Shown piece by piece: positions 7,305 through 14,747 of a DNA stretch of 27,364 bases. The stretch spans positions 1-27,364 of the forward strand of contig CAZIAD010000042.1 in assembly GCA_964537555.1 (NCBI GenBank). The letters run 5' to 3'. How positions within the stretch are numbered: position 1 is the stretch's first letter; every line of letters starts with the position of its first letter. The DNA comes from CAYRWR01 sp964537555 (GTDB taxonomy: Bacteria; Spirochaetota; Brevinematia; Brevinematales; CAYRWR01). Under the pieces are notes generated by a model. The model ran no database searches, was not told where the DNA came from, and saw only the letters and a list, made by a program, of their open reading frames with translations. Both the position numbers and the translations under genes were made by a program.

Positions 7305-7310
7305 TTAAGT
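7254..7310 (+). other. attC site 7 (57 bp)
   Basis: The R'' box is ATATAAC (7254-7260) and the R' box is GTTAAGT (7304-7310). The stem keeps GCAC and GTGC, with AGC pairing to GCGC, but has a different loop region (CAGGCAAAGCCC) from attC 4 and 6. Confidence 0.85.
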
Positions 7311-7326
7311 GCAATTGGAGTTAAAA

Positions 7327-7920
7327 TTGAAAATTTATGTACTCTTAATTCTATCATTAATATTGTACAGCTGTACTAAATTAAATCCAAATGAATCACT
7401 AGAAAAAAGTAAAAGTAATGGAACAAACTACATTCATATTAATTCTCAATTAAATCTTACATTCTCAGAATCAGGTCATAATACTTATACAATTGGAAAA
7501 TCTAATAATTTACTCGTCCTTGAGAAAGATGCTGATGCTAAATTATTTAAATCAGTAATTATTCATAAAAACACATTATTAAATTTAGGTAAAAAATTCA
7601 ATTATTCGAATATCTATTATACAATCAGTTTAAACAATGGAGAGATTTTAGTTGATAGCTCTGATGTAAACAATTTATTTGTGACTTTCGAGCTGGATGA
7701 GTATAATTTATTCATAAATGAGAATACAAACTCAAGATCAATATTTAAACTTAAAAGATCAGAAAATCCAAAACTTGAATTAATAAAAGGAAATGTAATT
7801 CTAAAAATTGATAATGGTAGTGAGTATAATAGAATTGGTTACAGATTAATTGAAAAAGGGTATTATTATTTAGACAAAATTGCAGAAAATGAAACCGCTC
7901 AACCCTTTTCATTGTACTAA
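7327..7920 (+). CDS. Lipoprotein of cassette 6, unknown function
   Basis: A 197-aa predicted lipoprotein. TTG 7327 is preferred: GGAG at 7317-7320 is 6 bases upstream and translation gives a compact signal peptide (MKIYVLLILSLILYSC) with the lipid-bearing Cys16. An in-frame GTG at 7309 lies inside the attC core and would have no ribosome binding site. The mature protein is beta-rich and Asn/Ser-rich without a recognised domain. No attC follows closely, so either this cassette has lost its recombination site or it extends to the degenerate site near 10217. Confidence 0.75.
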   Translation: MKIYVLLILSLILYSCTKLNPNESLEKSKSNGTNYIHINSQLNLTFSESGHNTYTIGKSNNLLVLEKDADAKLFKSVIIHKNTLLNLGKKFNYSNIYYTISLNNGEILVDSSDVNNLFVTFELDEYNLFINENTNSRSIFKLKRSENPKLELIKGNVILKIDNGSEYNRIGYRLIEKGYYYLDKIAENETAQPFSLY

Positions 7921-7980
7921 TACCAAAATGGGAGTAAATACTTCAACTGCATGTACTGTGATGGTATTCACCTGACAGTT

Positions 7981-8016
7981 GGCTAAAAAAAAGGGGTAGA
8001 GGCGGCACTTTTTTTA
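7981..8016. terminator. Possible bidirectional terminator between convergent genes
   Basis: A run of eight A's and a run of seven T's flank a G+C-rich centre between two convergent genes. The A/T runs can pair and each gives a U-tract for one strand. The G+C part of the stem is weak. Confidence 0.35.
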
Positions 8017-8019
8017 CCT

Positions 8020-10050
8020 TTAGTCACTTGTGTAAATAGCATCTTTTAAGATATACCCTTCTGAGTTCTGATAGAGATAAAATAAATTTCCATCCACAAT
8101 ACCATCCCCATAGCCGCTGAAAGAAGACTCAAACTCCAGCCTCTTATCTCCATTTAAATCAGCCATCCAATTGATGAGTAAATTCACCTCTTCCTTTCTT
8201 TCAGTAAGAAAGAATTTCAACAAATGTTTTTTATGTTCCACATTATCATACAGAATAAATTTTGTCACCCATTTTTCTCTTCCGGGGAGATTCAAGTACA
8301 TACGCTTTACTACAAATCCTAAATCCTGGTAGGGAGTAACTACTGATTCATAATTGTATTTTGGTAAGCCTCCAGCATCAGGAGAATAATATGTGATCTC
8401 CCCGGGAGGTAATGGTATATTATTGAATACCCAGTCTATTTCGCCATTAAATCCGGAATTTGTCTTTTTGGCAATGAGATCAAAAAAGGAGATGAAATCT
8501 TCTTTAGTCCACTCTCCTGCTATCTCATTATAAAAATCACCTCTTTCAACTAATAGTTTTCCTTTTCTTAATGAAAACGTATTACTACTGGATTTTGAGA
8601 GACTATATGCGGGTGCTTTGGTATTCCAACTTTCAGCATATCCGATTCCCAGCTTACCGATTTTTACACCTTTCCAATCACAGGCCTGAATATTTCTGCG
8701 GAAAAGTTTTTCTACAACTTTTGATTTTTGCTGAAGTACCTCATCTTCCAAATCCCATTCATTGATCCAATATTTTGTATTTTGATAATCGACCAGGCAC
8801 CACACGTCTATTTGCCTGGCTCCATCTGTACCATAGTAAACTGCAAGATTGGTGAATATACCCAGCAGGAATATTTTCTCACCCTGGTTAATAGATCTCA
8901 CCGGAATAGATGCTATTTGGTATTGGTCTTTAGTATAAGTGTGATTATCACGATATACACTCTTCTTTACCGTTTTTAATTCAGGCACTCTACTATATAA
9001 GTAGGCCTGTTTTGACCAAATTTTTCTCACCATGAATGGATTCTGACTTTTTTCACTTTTTATGACGTTTTGCCAGGGAAGGAAGGTCTTCATCTTCGGG
9101 TCTCGCTCAGAGCTGATAAATAGTTTTTGTATGAGGAAAATTCCCCTGGAATTATTTATTTTATATTGAAGCATCAGGTCCTTATAAGCGTCCCCATCTA
9201 AATCACCGGCCCAGACAATTTCCACCTCCGGAAAAATGGATGTCTGATTACTGATCAATACAACCTGATAAGTATCTTCAACATAGCTCAAATTTTTAAT
9301 GCTATAATTTGTCATACTATAATAGGGCTCAGACTTGCTGGAATAGGGGCCGGAATTATGAGTCAGATCCAGATGAGTGGGAAAATCTTTGATGTCGCAA
9401 AATAAATTATTTTCAGTGTTATTAGTGATCATAGTAGGAGAATTTATATTAAAAGTTTCCACATATCCTTCTCCAAAATCATGGAGGGTACGAAAATAAA
9501 ACAATACCTGCCCCGAGTAGTTTTCAAGGAATTTACATTCAAAAGGAGACTCTTCTATCTCGGTTCCTGTCATTTTTACAATACGGGCTCCCAGTTTATC
9601 TCTCACTAAAGCATAATAATTTCCTGATATTCGGGCAGGAATATTTTCAGGAGTAAAAAATTCAGGCTTAGTGACTTTGTCCACATTAATATCTATTCTG
9701 GAAAAATCATTGGTGGCATGTATATAAGGGACTGTGTTCTGAAGGCCCTCTTTCCATACCCAGCCTGTTTTCCCTGGAGGATATTTGATTTTTATCCAAT
9801 CAGTTTGATAAAAGCGGTCCCCATACTGAATGATTGGAGAACTATCCATATGTTTTATTATCCCTGTAGAAATTATTTTGGTAGAAAACGGGAGCCGGGT
9901 AAGCAATTTCTTTGTGTCAGCCGGGGATTTGTATACGGGAAGATTTTCTATCCTTACAAATTGGTAAACAACACTCTTTCTGCAACTGCATTGTAAAGTA
10001 ATAATGCTAAACAAAAATATCCAAGTGCAATGCTTTAATCTTATGGGCAT
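8020..10050 (-). CDS. Large lipoprotein with SH3-like domains
   Basis: A 676-aa exported lipoprotein with signal peptide and lipid-site Cys21 or Cys23 (ITLQCSC). AGGAT precedes the ATG at 10050. Residues about 30-105 look like a bacterial SH3 domain (ENLPVYKSPADTKKLLTRLP ... WIKI ... GKTGWVWKEG). A second SH3-like segment lies near 375-440. DLDGDAYKD (near 280) and DLNGDKRLEF (near 640) are FG-GAP/VCBS-style Asp-rich loops that may bind calcium. The role is unknown; the layout suggests a cell-envelope protein that senses or binds surface polymers. It is opposite to the cassette genes and less A+T-rich. It could be an inverted passenger of a very large cassette 6, or ordinary chromosome. Confidence 0.75.
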   Translation of the reverse strand: MPIRLKHCTWIFLFSIITLQCSCRKSVVYQFVRIENLPVYKSPADTKKLLTRLPFSTKIISTGIIKHMDSSPIIQYGDRFYQTDWIKIKYPPGKTGWVWKEGLQNTVPYIHATNDFSRIDINVDKVTKPEFFTPENIPARISGNYYALVRDKLGARIVKMTGTEIEESPFECKFLENYSGQVLFYFRTLHDFGEGYVETFNINSPTMITNNTENNLFCDIKDFPTHLDLTHNSGPYSSKSEPYYSMTNYSIKNLSYVEDTYQVVLISNQTSIFPEVEIVWAGDLDGDAYKDLMLQYKINNSRGIFLIQKLFISSERDPKMKTFLPWQNVIKSEKSQNPFMVRKIWSKQAYLYSRVPELKTVKKSVYRDNHTYTKDQYQIASIPVRSINQGEKIFLLGIFTNLAVYYGTDGARQIDVWCLVDYQNTKYWINEWDLEDEVLQQKSKVVEKLFRRNIQACDWKGVKIGKLGIGYAESWNTKAPAYSLSKSSSNTFSLRKGKLLVERGDFYNEIAGEWTKEDFISFFDLIAKKTNSGFNGEIDWVFNNIPLPPGEITYYSPDAGGLPKYNYESVVTPYQDLGFVVKRMYLNLPGREKWVTKFILYDNVEHKKHLLKFFLTERKEEVNLLINWMADLNGDKRLEFESSFSGYGDGIVDGNLFYLYQNSEGYILKDAIYTSD

Positions 10051-10216
10051 TTAATCATCCTGTATAGGCACATTATTTAAATAGATTCCTTATGGCTAGT
10101 ATCTTTCTATCTACCCTATTCTAACACCTCATCTCAATAAAATCTAATTCTGTAGTTACATATTAATAATTGTGTTTATTGCCTGATATATAGGTTATAT
10201 TTAAGTTTATCACTTC

Positions 10217-10276
10217 CCTTGACTAGGGCCAGTCGACAGACTACCGCCCGTTGCCGATCCTTGTTCGTCGTTATAT
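10217..10276 (+). other. Degenerate attC-like site 8
   Basis: The R' box GTTATAT (10270-10276), preceded by C and followed by GCC, matches the other sites. The left side ends in ACTAGGGCC, like attC 4 (AACTAGGGCAC). The R'' box would be CCTTGAC, which pairs with the GTTAAGT start of cassette 6 at six of seven positions counting one G-T wobble. The inner stem is poor. It is either decayed or a chance resemblance strengthened by the cassette-like sequence after it. Confidence 0.45.
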
Positions 10277-10309
10277 GCCGGGCCACCGTATACTATCTTA
10301 TTTTAAGAC

Positions 10310-10463
10310 AGGAGTTTCTATGGATATTGATTCAATAAAGAAGCAATTTATCCAAATTGAACCGGAAATATAATTTATTAGAAATTTAGAATTCAAAAAC
10401 TTTGATGAATTAGGGGGTATTATCACACATTATCCTGAGGATTATTGAGGGTATTCAGGTTAG
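10310..10463 (+). pseudogene. Broken cassette ORF
   Basis: It sits just right of the degenerate attC. AGGAG (10310-10314) and ATG 10320 open a frame that reads MDIDSIKKQFIQIEPEI, then meets TAA at 10371. The same frame continues as FIRNLEFKNFDELGGIITHY, meets TGA at 10446 and ends at TAG 10461. The open stretches share one frame and have cassette-like A+T-rich composition, as expected for a short gene inactivated by stop codons. The family is not recognised. Confidence 0.5.
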
Positions 10464-10483
10464 ATTAAACATGGTATAACAAA

Positions 10484-10517
10484 CCGGGCAGGAATCCCTG
10501 CCCGGCTTGTCTTTTTA
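10484..10517 (+). terminator. Strong intrinsic terminator
   Basis: A perfect 9-bp stem CCGGGCAGG / CCTGCCCGG with loop AATC is followed by CTTGTCTTTTT. It would end transcription coming from the cassette side. On the other strand it could end the decayed lipoprotein gene. Confidence 0.8.
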
Positions 10518-10542
10518 TAAGAGGTTTTCCTGTGTCTGTCGT

Positions 10543-10960
10543 CTACTGTCTTATCCATTCATACTGTGATTCAGCCAGGTTGGTATCATAAGAAAAGATC
10601 ATATAGCTGCCTACTTTTACCATATAATGAACTATTAAATTCTTGCCACTTATCCGAGCTGGTATCTGTCTAGTCATTGGTCACGCCAACACCAGGCATT
10701 GAGGAATCTTCCCAGAAATTTCCTGTGCCCTTGGTTGCGATATAATTTGTAAAAACTATTGCGCATAGATTGGACTCAGTGTCCTGAATATCAAGGTAAT
10801 TGGTCATCAGAAAGACATCTGTACCCTGTTCCCAGACCCTTTGGGTAAACCCGCTGTAGATGCCGGACCATCCGGACACGTTACCATTCTCTTCCACTGC
10901 AGGCGCGCTGCTTCACATCAGGAGCAGTACCAGTCTTGCTAAAGACATTGTTCTTTTCAT
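10543..10960 (-). pseudogene. Decayed lipoprotein gene
   Basis: GGAGG and an ATG at 10960 begin a signal peptide (MKRTMSLARLVLLLM) homologous to that of the intact neighbour at 12342 (MKRTMLLAGLALLLA). At the next codon the neighbour has TGG and this gene has TGA. The lipobox Cys is also replaced (GCAP in the neighbour, SSAP here). The frame then stays open through VEENGNVSGWSGIYSGF to a TAG at 10670. Coding-like sequence continues in a shifted frame (GKNLIVHYMVKVGSYMIFSY) to TAG at 10543. It therefore carries two stops and probably a frameshift. The former function is unknown. Confidence 0.7.
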
Positions 10961-10989
10961 GATATCCTCCAAATATAATTTTCCTGCAT

Positions 10990-12342
10990 TTAGTAATATC
11001 TCATTACGGTCGCTTTTCCTGAATTATTCCCATCTCTGAAGCCTATATAGGGGACCCCATCAGATATCTTAAAATCATCATAGTCTGCGGTTCCGGGAGT
11101 GAATCCGATACCGCCTACACTAACCCAGTTGTTTCCATCATACATTAGTACTCTAGCCTTGTTGGAGTCACCTGCATCACTAAAAGCCACATATACTTTT
11201 CCATTATAAACCTGTATCCGTGGATACCAGGATACCCCTATAGATATTCCGACTGCACCCAGGATCTCCCAGGAACTTCCGTTGAATGCCATGACTGTCA
11301 GCTTAGAACTGTTGGCTCCATCCTGGAAGGCAACATAAACCACTCCTTCAGAAATGCAACTTGCCAAAGCATTTGCTGAACCAGATGAAAAGTTAGTATC
11401 CCCGATACTATTCCAGTTTGTTCCATCAAACATCATTACATTTGCCTTTGATGTGGGGTCCAGGGTATAGGAGACATAAAGATCAGTATTATCAGTGAAA
11501 AGATTGATGTTTTTGACTGAAGACGTTGAAAATCCCTTGCTCCCAGTGTTAGTCCAGATGTTTCCATCATATTCCATGACAGTGAGTTTACCTCCGTTAG
11601 CATAGTCCAAAAATGCTACATAAGGAGAACCATTCATGAAACATACAGAGATAAAATCAGAGGAACCAGGAGAGAAACCTGCATTTCCTACATTTGTCCA
11701 GACACTTCCGTTAAACTTCTTCATGGACACTTTATTGCCCTGATCCAGGTCTTTGTAAGCCACATAGGGTGTACCTGCCTGTACCTGCAGAGCTTGAGGG
11801 AAAGCATTAGGAGCTGTAAAGTTTGCAGTCCCCACGGTCACCCAGCTATTTCCATCAAATTTCATGACTGATAGCCTGTTTGCATTATTCATATCACAGT
11901 ATGAAATGTATGGTGTGCTATTTTCTACCGACAAAGAGCTATACAAGACTCCTCCGGTGGTAAAACCAGCTGAACCCACGTTGGTCCACACAGGGGTCAG
12001 GACAATCATTTCGCAATCAGCAGAGAAACCTCCATCTACAGTAGAAACGGTGATAGTACTGTTACCGCTGCCCACACCATAGACCAGTCCATTGGAATTA
12101 ACCGTTGCGATATTAGTGTCACTGCTTGACCAGATGACTTCAAGGTTATCTGCATCGGCGGGATAGACTGTAGCATTGAGTTGGATTGTGTATCCTACTT
12201 TATTGGTGGTGTAGGTAATATCCAGCACCACATTAGTGACCGCGATACCGGAATCTCCGCCGTTGACATTAGTACCATTCTCCGGTGCACAGCCCCAGGC
12301 CAGGAGCAGTGCCAGTCCTGCTAACAACATTGTTCTTTTCAT
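10990..12342 (-). CDS. Lipoprotein with BIG2 domain and seven propeller-like repeats
   Basis: A 450-aa surface lipoprotein. ATG 12342 is chosen because GGAGG precedes it and it opens a clean lipoprotein signal peptide with lipobox AWGC (Cys18). Residues about 30-115 form a bacterial Ig-like group 2 (BIG2) domain (IWSSSDTNIATVNSNGLVYG). The remainder is seven repeats of about 47 residues with the pattern W..VG..GF..G, then PYVAF.D, then K..VM.FDG. Seven such repeats suggest a seven-bladed beta-propeller. BIG2 domains are common in adhesins, so a binding role at the cell surface is likely. The ligand is unknown. Confidence 0.85.
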   Translation of the reverse strand: MKRTMLLAGLALLLAWGCAPENGTNVNGGDSGIAVTNVVLDITYTTNKVGYTIQLNATVYPADADNLEVIWSSSDTNIATVNSNGLVYGVGSGNSTITVSTVDGGFSADCEMIVLTPVWTNVGSAGFTTGGVLYSSLSVENSTPYISYCDMNNANRLSVMKFDGNSWVTVGTANFTAPNAFPQALQVQAGTPYVAYKDLDQGNKVSMKKFNGSVWTNVGNAGFSPGSSDFISVCFMNGSPYVAFLDYANGGKLTVMEYDGNIWTNTGSKGFSTSSVKNINLFTDNTDLYVSYTLDPTSKANVMMFDGTNWNSIGDTNFSSGSANALASCISEGVVYVAFQDGANSSKLTVMAFNGSSWEILGAVGISIGVSWYPRIQVYNGKVYVAFSDAGDSNKARVLMYDGNNWVSVGGIGFTPGTADYDDFKISDGVPYIGFRDGNNSGKATVMRYY

Positions 12343-12401
12343 ATATCCTCCCGATATTTTATGATATTCAAAGGCAAACTTTGAATGGATCAATTTCATA
12401 A

Positions 12402-12430
12402 TTTATGGTACTGATTAGTGAAGTCGTCAA
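12402..12430 (-). promoter_or_regulatory. Promoter of the BIG2 lipoprotein gene
   Basis: On the minus strand TTGACG (12430-12425), a 17-base spacer and CATAAA (12407-12402). The start of transcription would be near 12395, about 53 bases before the ATG. Confidence 0.55.
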
Positions 12431-12891
12431 CAAGGGCCTATATGATATTAATCAAAATGACTATTTTCATTACATGTTAATATTAACGTGAATCAATAGA
12501 CGCACAAGGTGGAAATACGGGGGATTTTTGGGGGATTTACAAGACACCCTTTCAGTGTGAAAATTGTAAGTCTCTCTTTTCTATACTATAATACTAGTAT
12601 ATCAGTTAAGGATCTGTATGAAGGGAAATATCCTAATGAATGATAGGAAAATCTAAAAGCGTCCTACCCCATTTTCTCCTGGATGCTTCGGCAGGCGCAG
12701 CACAGGCTCTACTCATCCGGCTCACACTCAAATATTAGCTCAGAATCCCGAAAGTATCTATATATCAGGGGTAAGTTGGAAGTATAAAATAATGTACTCG
12801 AAGCACTATTTATCAGAAAAAAAGGCATTAGCTTTTAAATATTCATTTTAGCGGAAATACAATTTACAGGAAAACCATAGATTTATTAAAC
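12431..12891. other. Region without an intact gene; traces of decayed coding sequence
   Basis: No ORF with start and ribosome binding site is present. On the plus strand one frame (about 12486-12590) reads GIYKTPFQCENCKSLFSIL, with a zinc-ribbon-like CXXC. Another frame continues with YNTSISVKDLYEGKYPNE, two stops, and 46 further open codons to about 12790. A G+C-rich patch at 12657-12725 stands out from the A+T-rich surroundings. This may be the remains of a small gene or chance. Confidence 0.3.
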
Positions 12892-12924
12892 AAAAAAAGG
12901 CCTGCCCGATGAGGGGTAGGCCTG
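12892..12924 (-). terminator. Intrinsic terminator of the DUF1566 fragment
   Basis: Read on the minus strand, AGGCCTACCCC and GGGCAGGCCT pair around a short loop and are followed by seven T's. Confidence 0.75.
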
Positions 12925-12941
12925 TCTGAATCGATCACGTA

Positions 12942-13182
12942 CTAGAATCTACGGGCCGGGCGGACCAGGGCGGTCCAGTCTTTTTGGTCATTGTTATATC
13001 CCCCGGTACCAGCAAAATTGAAGAAATATGACGTCCAGGTACTATCAAATTGAGATGAACTCCAGTGCTTAAAGGGCGTGGTATAGACCACAAAATCCAG
13101 AAGAGTGGAACTTTGCAGATTATCATACATGGCAATGAGTTCATTCAAGGAAGGCAGGAACCAGTCATCATATTGTATTCCT
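12942..13182 (-). pseudogene. C-terminal fragment of a DUF1566 (Lcl-type) protein
   Basis: The frame reads DDWFLPSLNELIAMYDNL, then HWSSSQFDSTWTSYFFNFAG, and ends NDQKDWTALVRPARRF. This is the typical C-terminal half of DUF1566 domains, which are found on secreted and lipoprotein surface proteins and often start with a W.LPS..EL motif. About 80 codons remain. The N-terminal half, signal peptide and an in-frame start codon are missing. An AGGAGG with an ATG lies at the break, but that ATG is in another frame and stops after 8 codons. The original terminator is still present downstream. It is a truncated remnant. Confidence 0.7.
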
Positions 13183-13428
13183 CCTACTATATTTTTTAGA
13201 ATATCTATAAACCTGGTTAAAACAAATTTTTATTTTCATTTGAACTCAATTAAACGATATATTAATACACTGGTTTTATTTGTGCAAGTAAATCCCGATT
13301 TTCTTATTCTGATTTCTTAGGGAAAGGAGAGAAGACTCTTGTATGATGGAATGGTTTGATGTGTGTCTTTAAGACTCAAATAAAACAGGCATATCTTTTC
13401 ATGGCATTCAGATCTCTCGTCTGTATGA
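13183..13428. other. Non-coding A+T-rich spacer
   Basis: No supported gene, RNA or clear promoter was seen between the DUF1566 fragment and the end of the HEAT-repeat gene. Confidence 0.4.
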
Positions 13429-14616
13429 TCATTTCTCATCTCTAAAAGACAATCCGCCCTCAGTCTGACCGGGCAGGCTCAGTCTGCCTGCCGACTCATC
13501 TGTATCTGTGACCGAGAGCCAGCCCTTGTCCCCTTTTAGATCCAGACGGGACTGAATAGCTGCTATAGCCTCCAGGATGCTGTTCTTGAGCCCTGGGCTG
13601 CTGCCAGCCTGGAGCAGGTGGGATAATGCCTCGATGGCACCTTTGTCACCACAGGCTCCCAGGGTGCGGATCAGCTCCTGCTCCAGGCGGGGATGGGTGT
13701 TGGCCTTCAGTTTTCTGAGCAGAAAGCTCTGGATGCCGGGATTATGGGAGCGGGACAAGCCCTCCAGGATGTTCAGCCTCAGCTCCACATCTCTGTGCTC
13801 CTCATAGTAGTCGATGAGCGCAGGCAGGCATTCCTGGTTCTCAGGCTGTGAAAAATGATCGATCAGCTTAAGAGCCTGTTCCTGCTTCAGATTGCCTTTA
13901 GACAGCATTCCCTTCAAAAGGGGCAGTCCTTCCTGCTTCAGATAGATAGCCGCCATAATCACCATGTCCTTATCTTTGTCCTGAAGAGCTTTTTTAAAAG
14001 TGGCAGTGATATCCGGCCGCTCTGAATAATGGGCCTGGAGCAGATACATATTGTTTTTCCGGATATTTATATCCCGGTCATGGAGAGTATTATAGGTCAG
14101 TCTCCAGTAGTCATCTTCCCCGGGATGGAGGAGCCCGGGGAGGGCTGTGACCTGATCAATGATCTGTAATAGTTTCTGAGTCTCATCGATATGTGATGAA
14201 GAGATATGGATCTCCAGACTGGCATTGGTCATCAGGAGCTTATCCGAGATGTATTGCAGATATGCCATGGAACTTCTGAATTCGGAATTGAGTAGAGAGA
14301 GGATATGGACACTGTCTTCACACTCTATCAGGGTATGCGCATCAAAACTATCCTGTCCGCATTGTATATCATATTGATTCTTTTCGCGGTCCTCTTTTGA
14401 AAAGACCGGTTCAGCAGCCAGGCTCCAGTCAGGCCCCCGGATATCATACAGATAGGAGATTAGGGCCAGTTTTCCTTGTTGTTCCAGCTCAAAATAATGC
14501 CCTTTGATCCAGCCGCTTAATACCCTGGCAGATGTTTCTGATGCCATACTTATATTAAGATCCAGACGGGCTGCTATTTGATGAAAAAAACTGTCTGTCC
14601 AGGGATTCCTTGTCAT
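13429..14616 (-). CDS. HEAT-repeat protein
   Basis: A 395-aa cytoplasmic protein. ATG 14616 is preferred to GTG 14631 because TGAGGAAAG lies just before the ATG and overlaps the GTG start. The N-terminal half (1-180) has no recognised domain. From about 190 to 365 there are short helical pairs typical of HEAT or PBS-lyase-like repeats (RKNNMYLLQAHY, DMVIMAAIYLKQEG, VELRLNILEGLSRS, PRLEQELIRTLGACGDKGAI). Such repeats form a curved scaffold for protein binding. The tail is Gly/Ser/Asp-rich and probably disordered. The gene lies 131 bases downstream of the histidine kinase on the same strand, so a functional link is possible but not shown. Confidence 0.75.
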   Translation of the reverse strand: MTRNPWTDSFFHQIAARLDLNISMASETSARVLSGWIKGHYFELEQQGKLALISYLYDIRGPDWSLAAEPVFSKEDREKNQYDIQCGQDSFDAHTLIECEDSVHILSLLNSEFRSSMAYLQYISDKLLMTNASLEIHISSSHIDETQKLLQIIDQVTALPGLLHPGEDDYWRLTYNTLHDRDINIRKNNMYLLQAHYSERPDITATFKKALQDKDKDMVIMAAIYLKQEGLPLLKGMLSKGNLKQEQALKLIDHFSQPENQECLPALIDYYEEHRDVELRLNILEGLSRSHNPGIQSFLLRKLKANTHPRLEQELIRTLGACGDKGAIEALSHLLQAGSSPGLKNSILEAIAAIQSRLDLKGDKGWLSVTDTDESAGRLSLPGQTEGGLSFRDEK

Positions 14617-14642
14617 TCCGGCTTTCCTCACCTTTATTTACA

Positions 14643-14665
14643 ATTATATTGTGGCCACCAGGCCA
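14643..14665 (-). promoter_or_regulatory. -10 box with adjacent palindrome before the HEAT gene
   Basis: A perfect TATAAT lies at 14648-14643 on the minus strand. Directly upstream is the inverted repeat TGGCC-ACCA-GGCCA (14652-14665), lying where the spacer of a promoter would be. No good -35 box is seen, so the palindrome may be an operator or activator site. Weak evidence. Confidence 0.35.
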
Positions 14666-14747
14666 GAATGTTTACTTTCATCTTAACAGGACACAGCATT
14701 GAACAGTTCAAATCTCTCCAAACAATATATAGAGGATAGTCAGATTA

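Larger units (their letters stand above)
1..10276 (+). mobile_element. Integron gene-cassette array (no integrase in window)
   Basis: Seven palindromic G+C-rich sites of 53-58 bp, each bounded by an RYYYAAC-like box and a GTTRRRY-like box, punctuate a run of A+T-rich, same-strand ORFs from the left edge to 7310. A degenerate eighth site lies at 10217-10276. This spacing, polarity and site structure are those of integron attC sites and their cassettes. Every unit's two ends are complementary to each other, as expected for a cassette that once existed as a circle. One cassette is present twice as an exact copy. No tyrosine recombinase or attI was seen; by the usual polarity they would lie left of position 1. 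The right limit is uncertain: the array is clear to 7310 and only possible from there to 10276. Confidence 0.85.

Noticed and set aside
1744..7310. CRISPR array or REP elements as an explanation of the spaced palindromes
   Set aside because: The repeats differ from each other, units vary from 0.4 to 2 kb and contain genes, and the core boxes fit attC sites.
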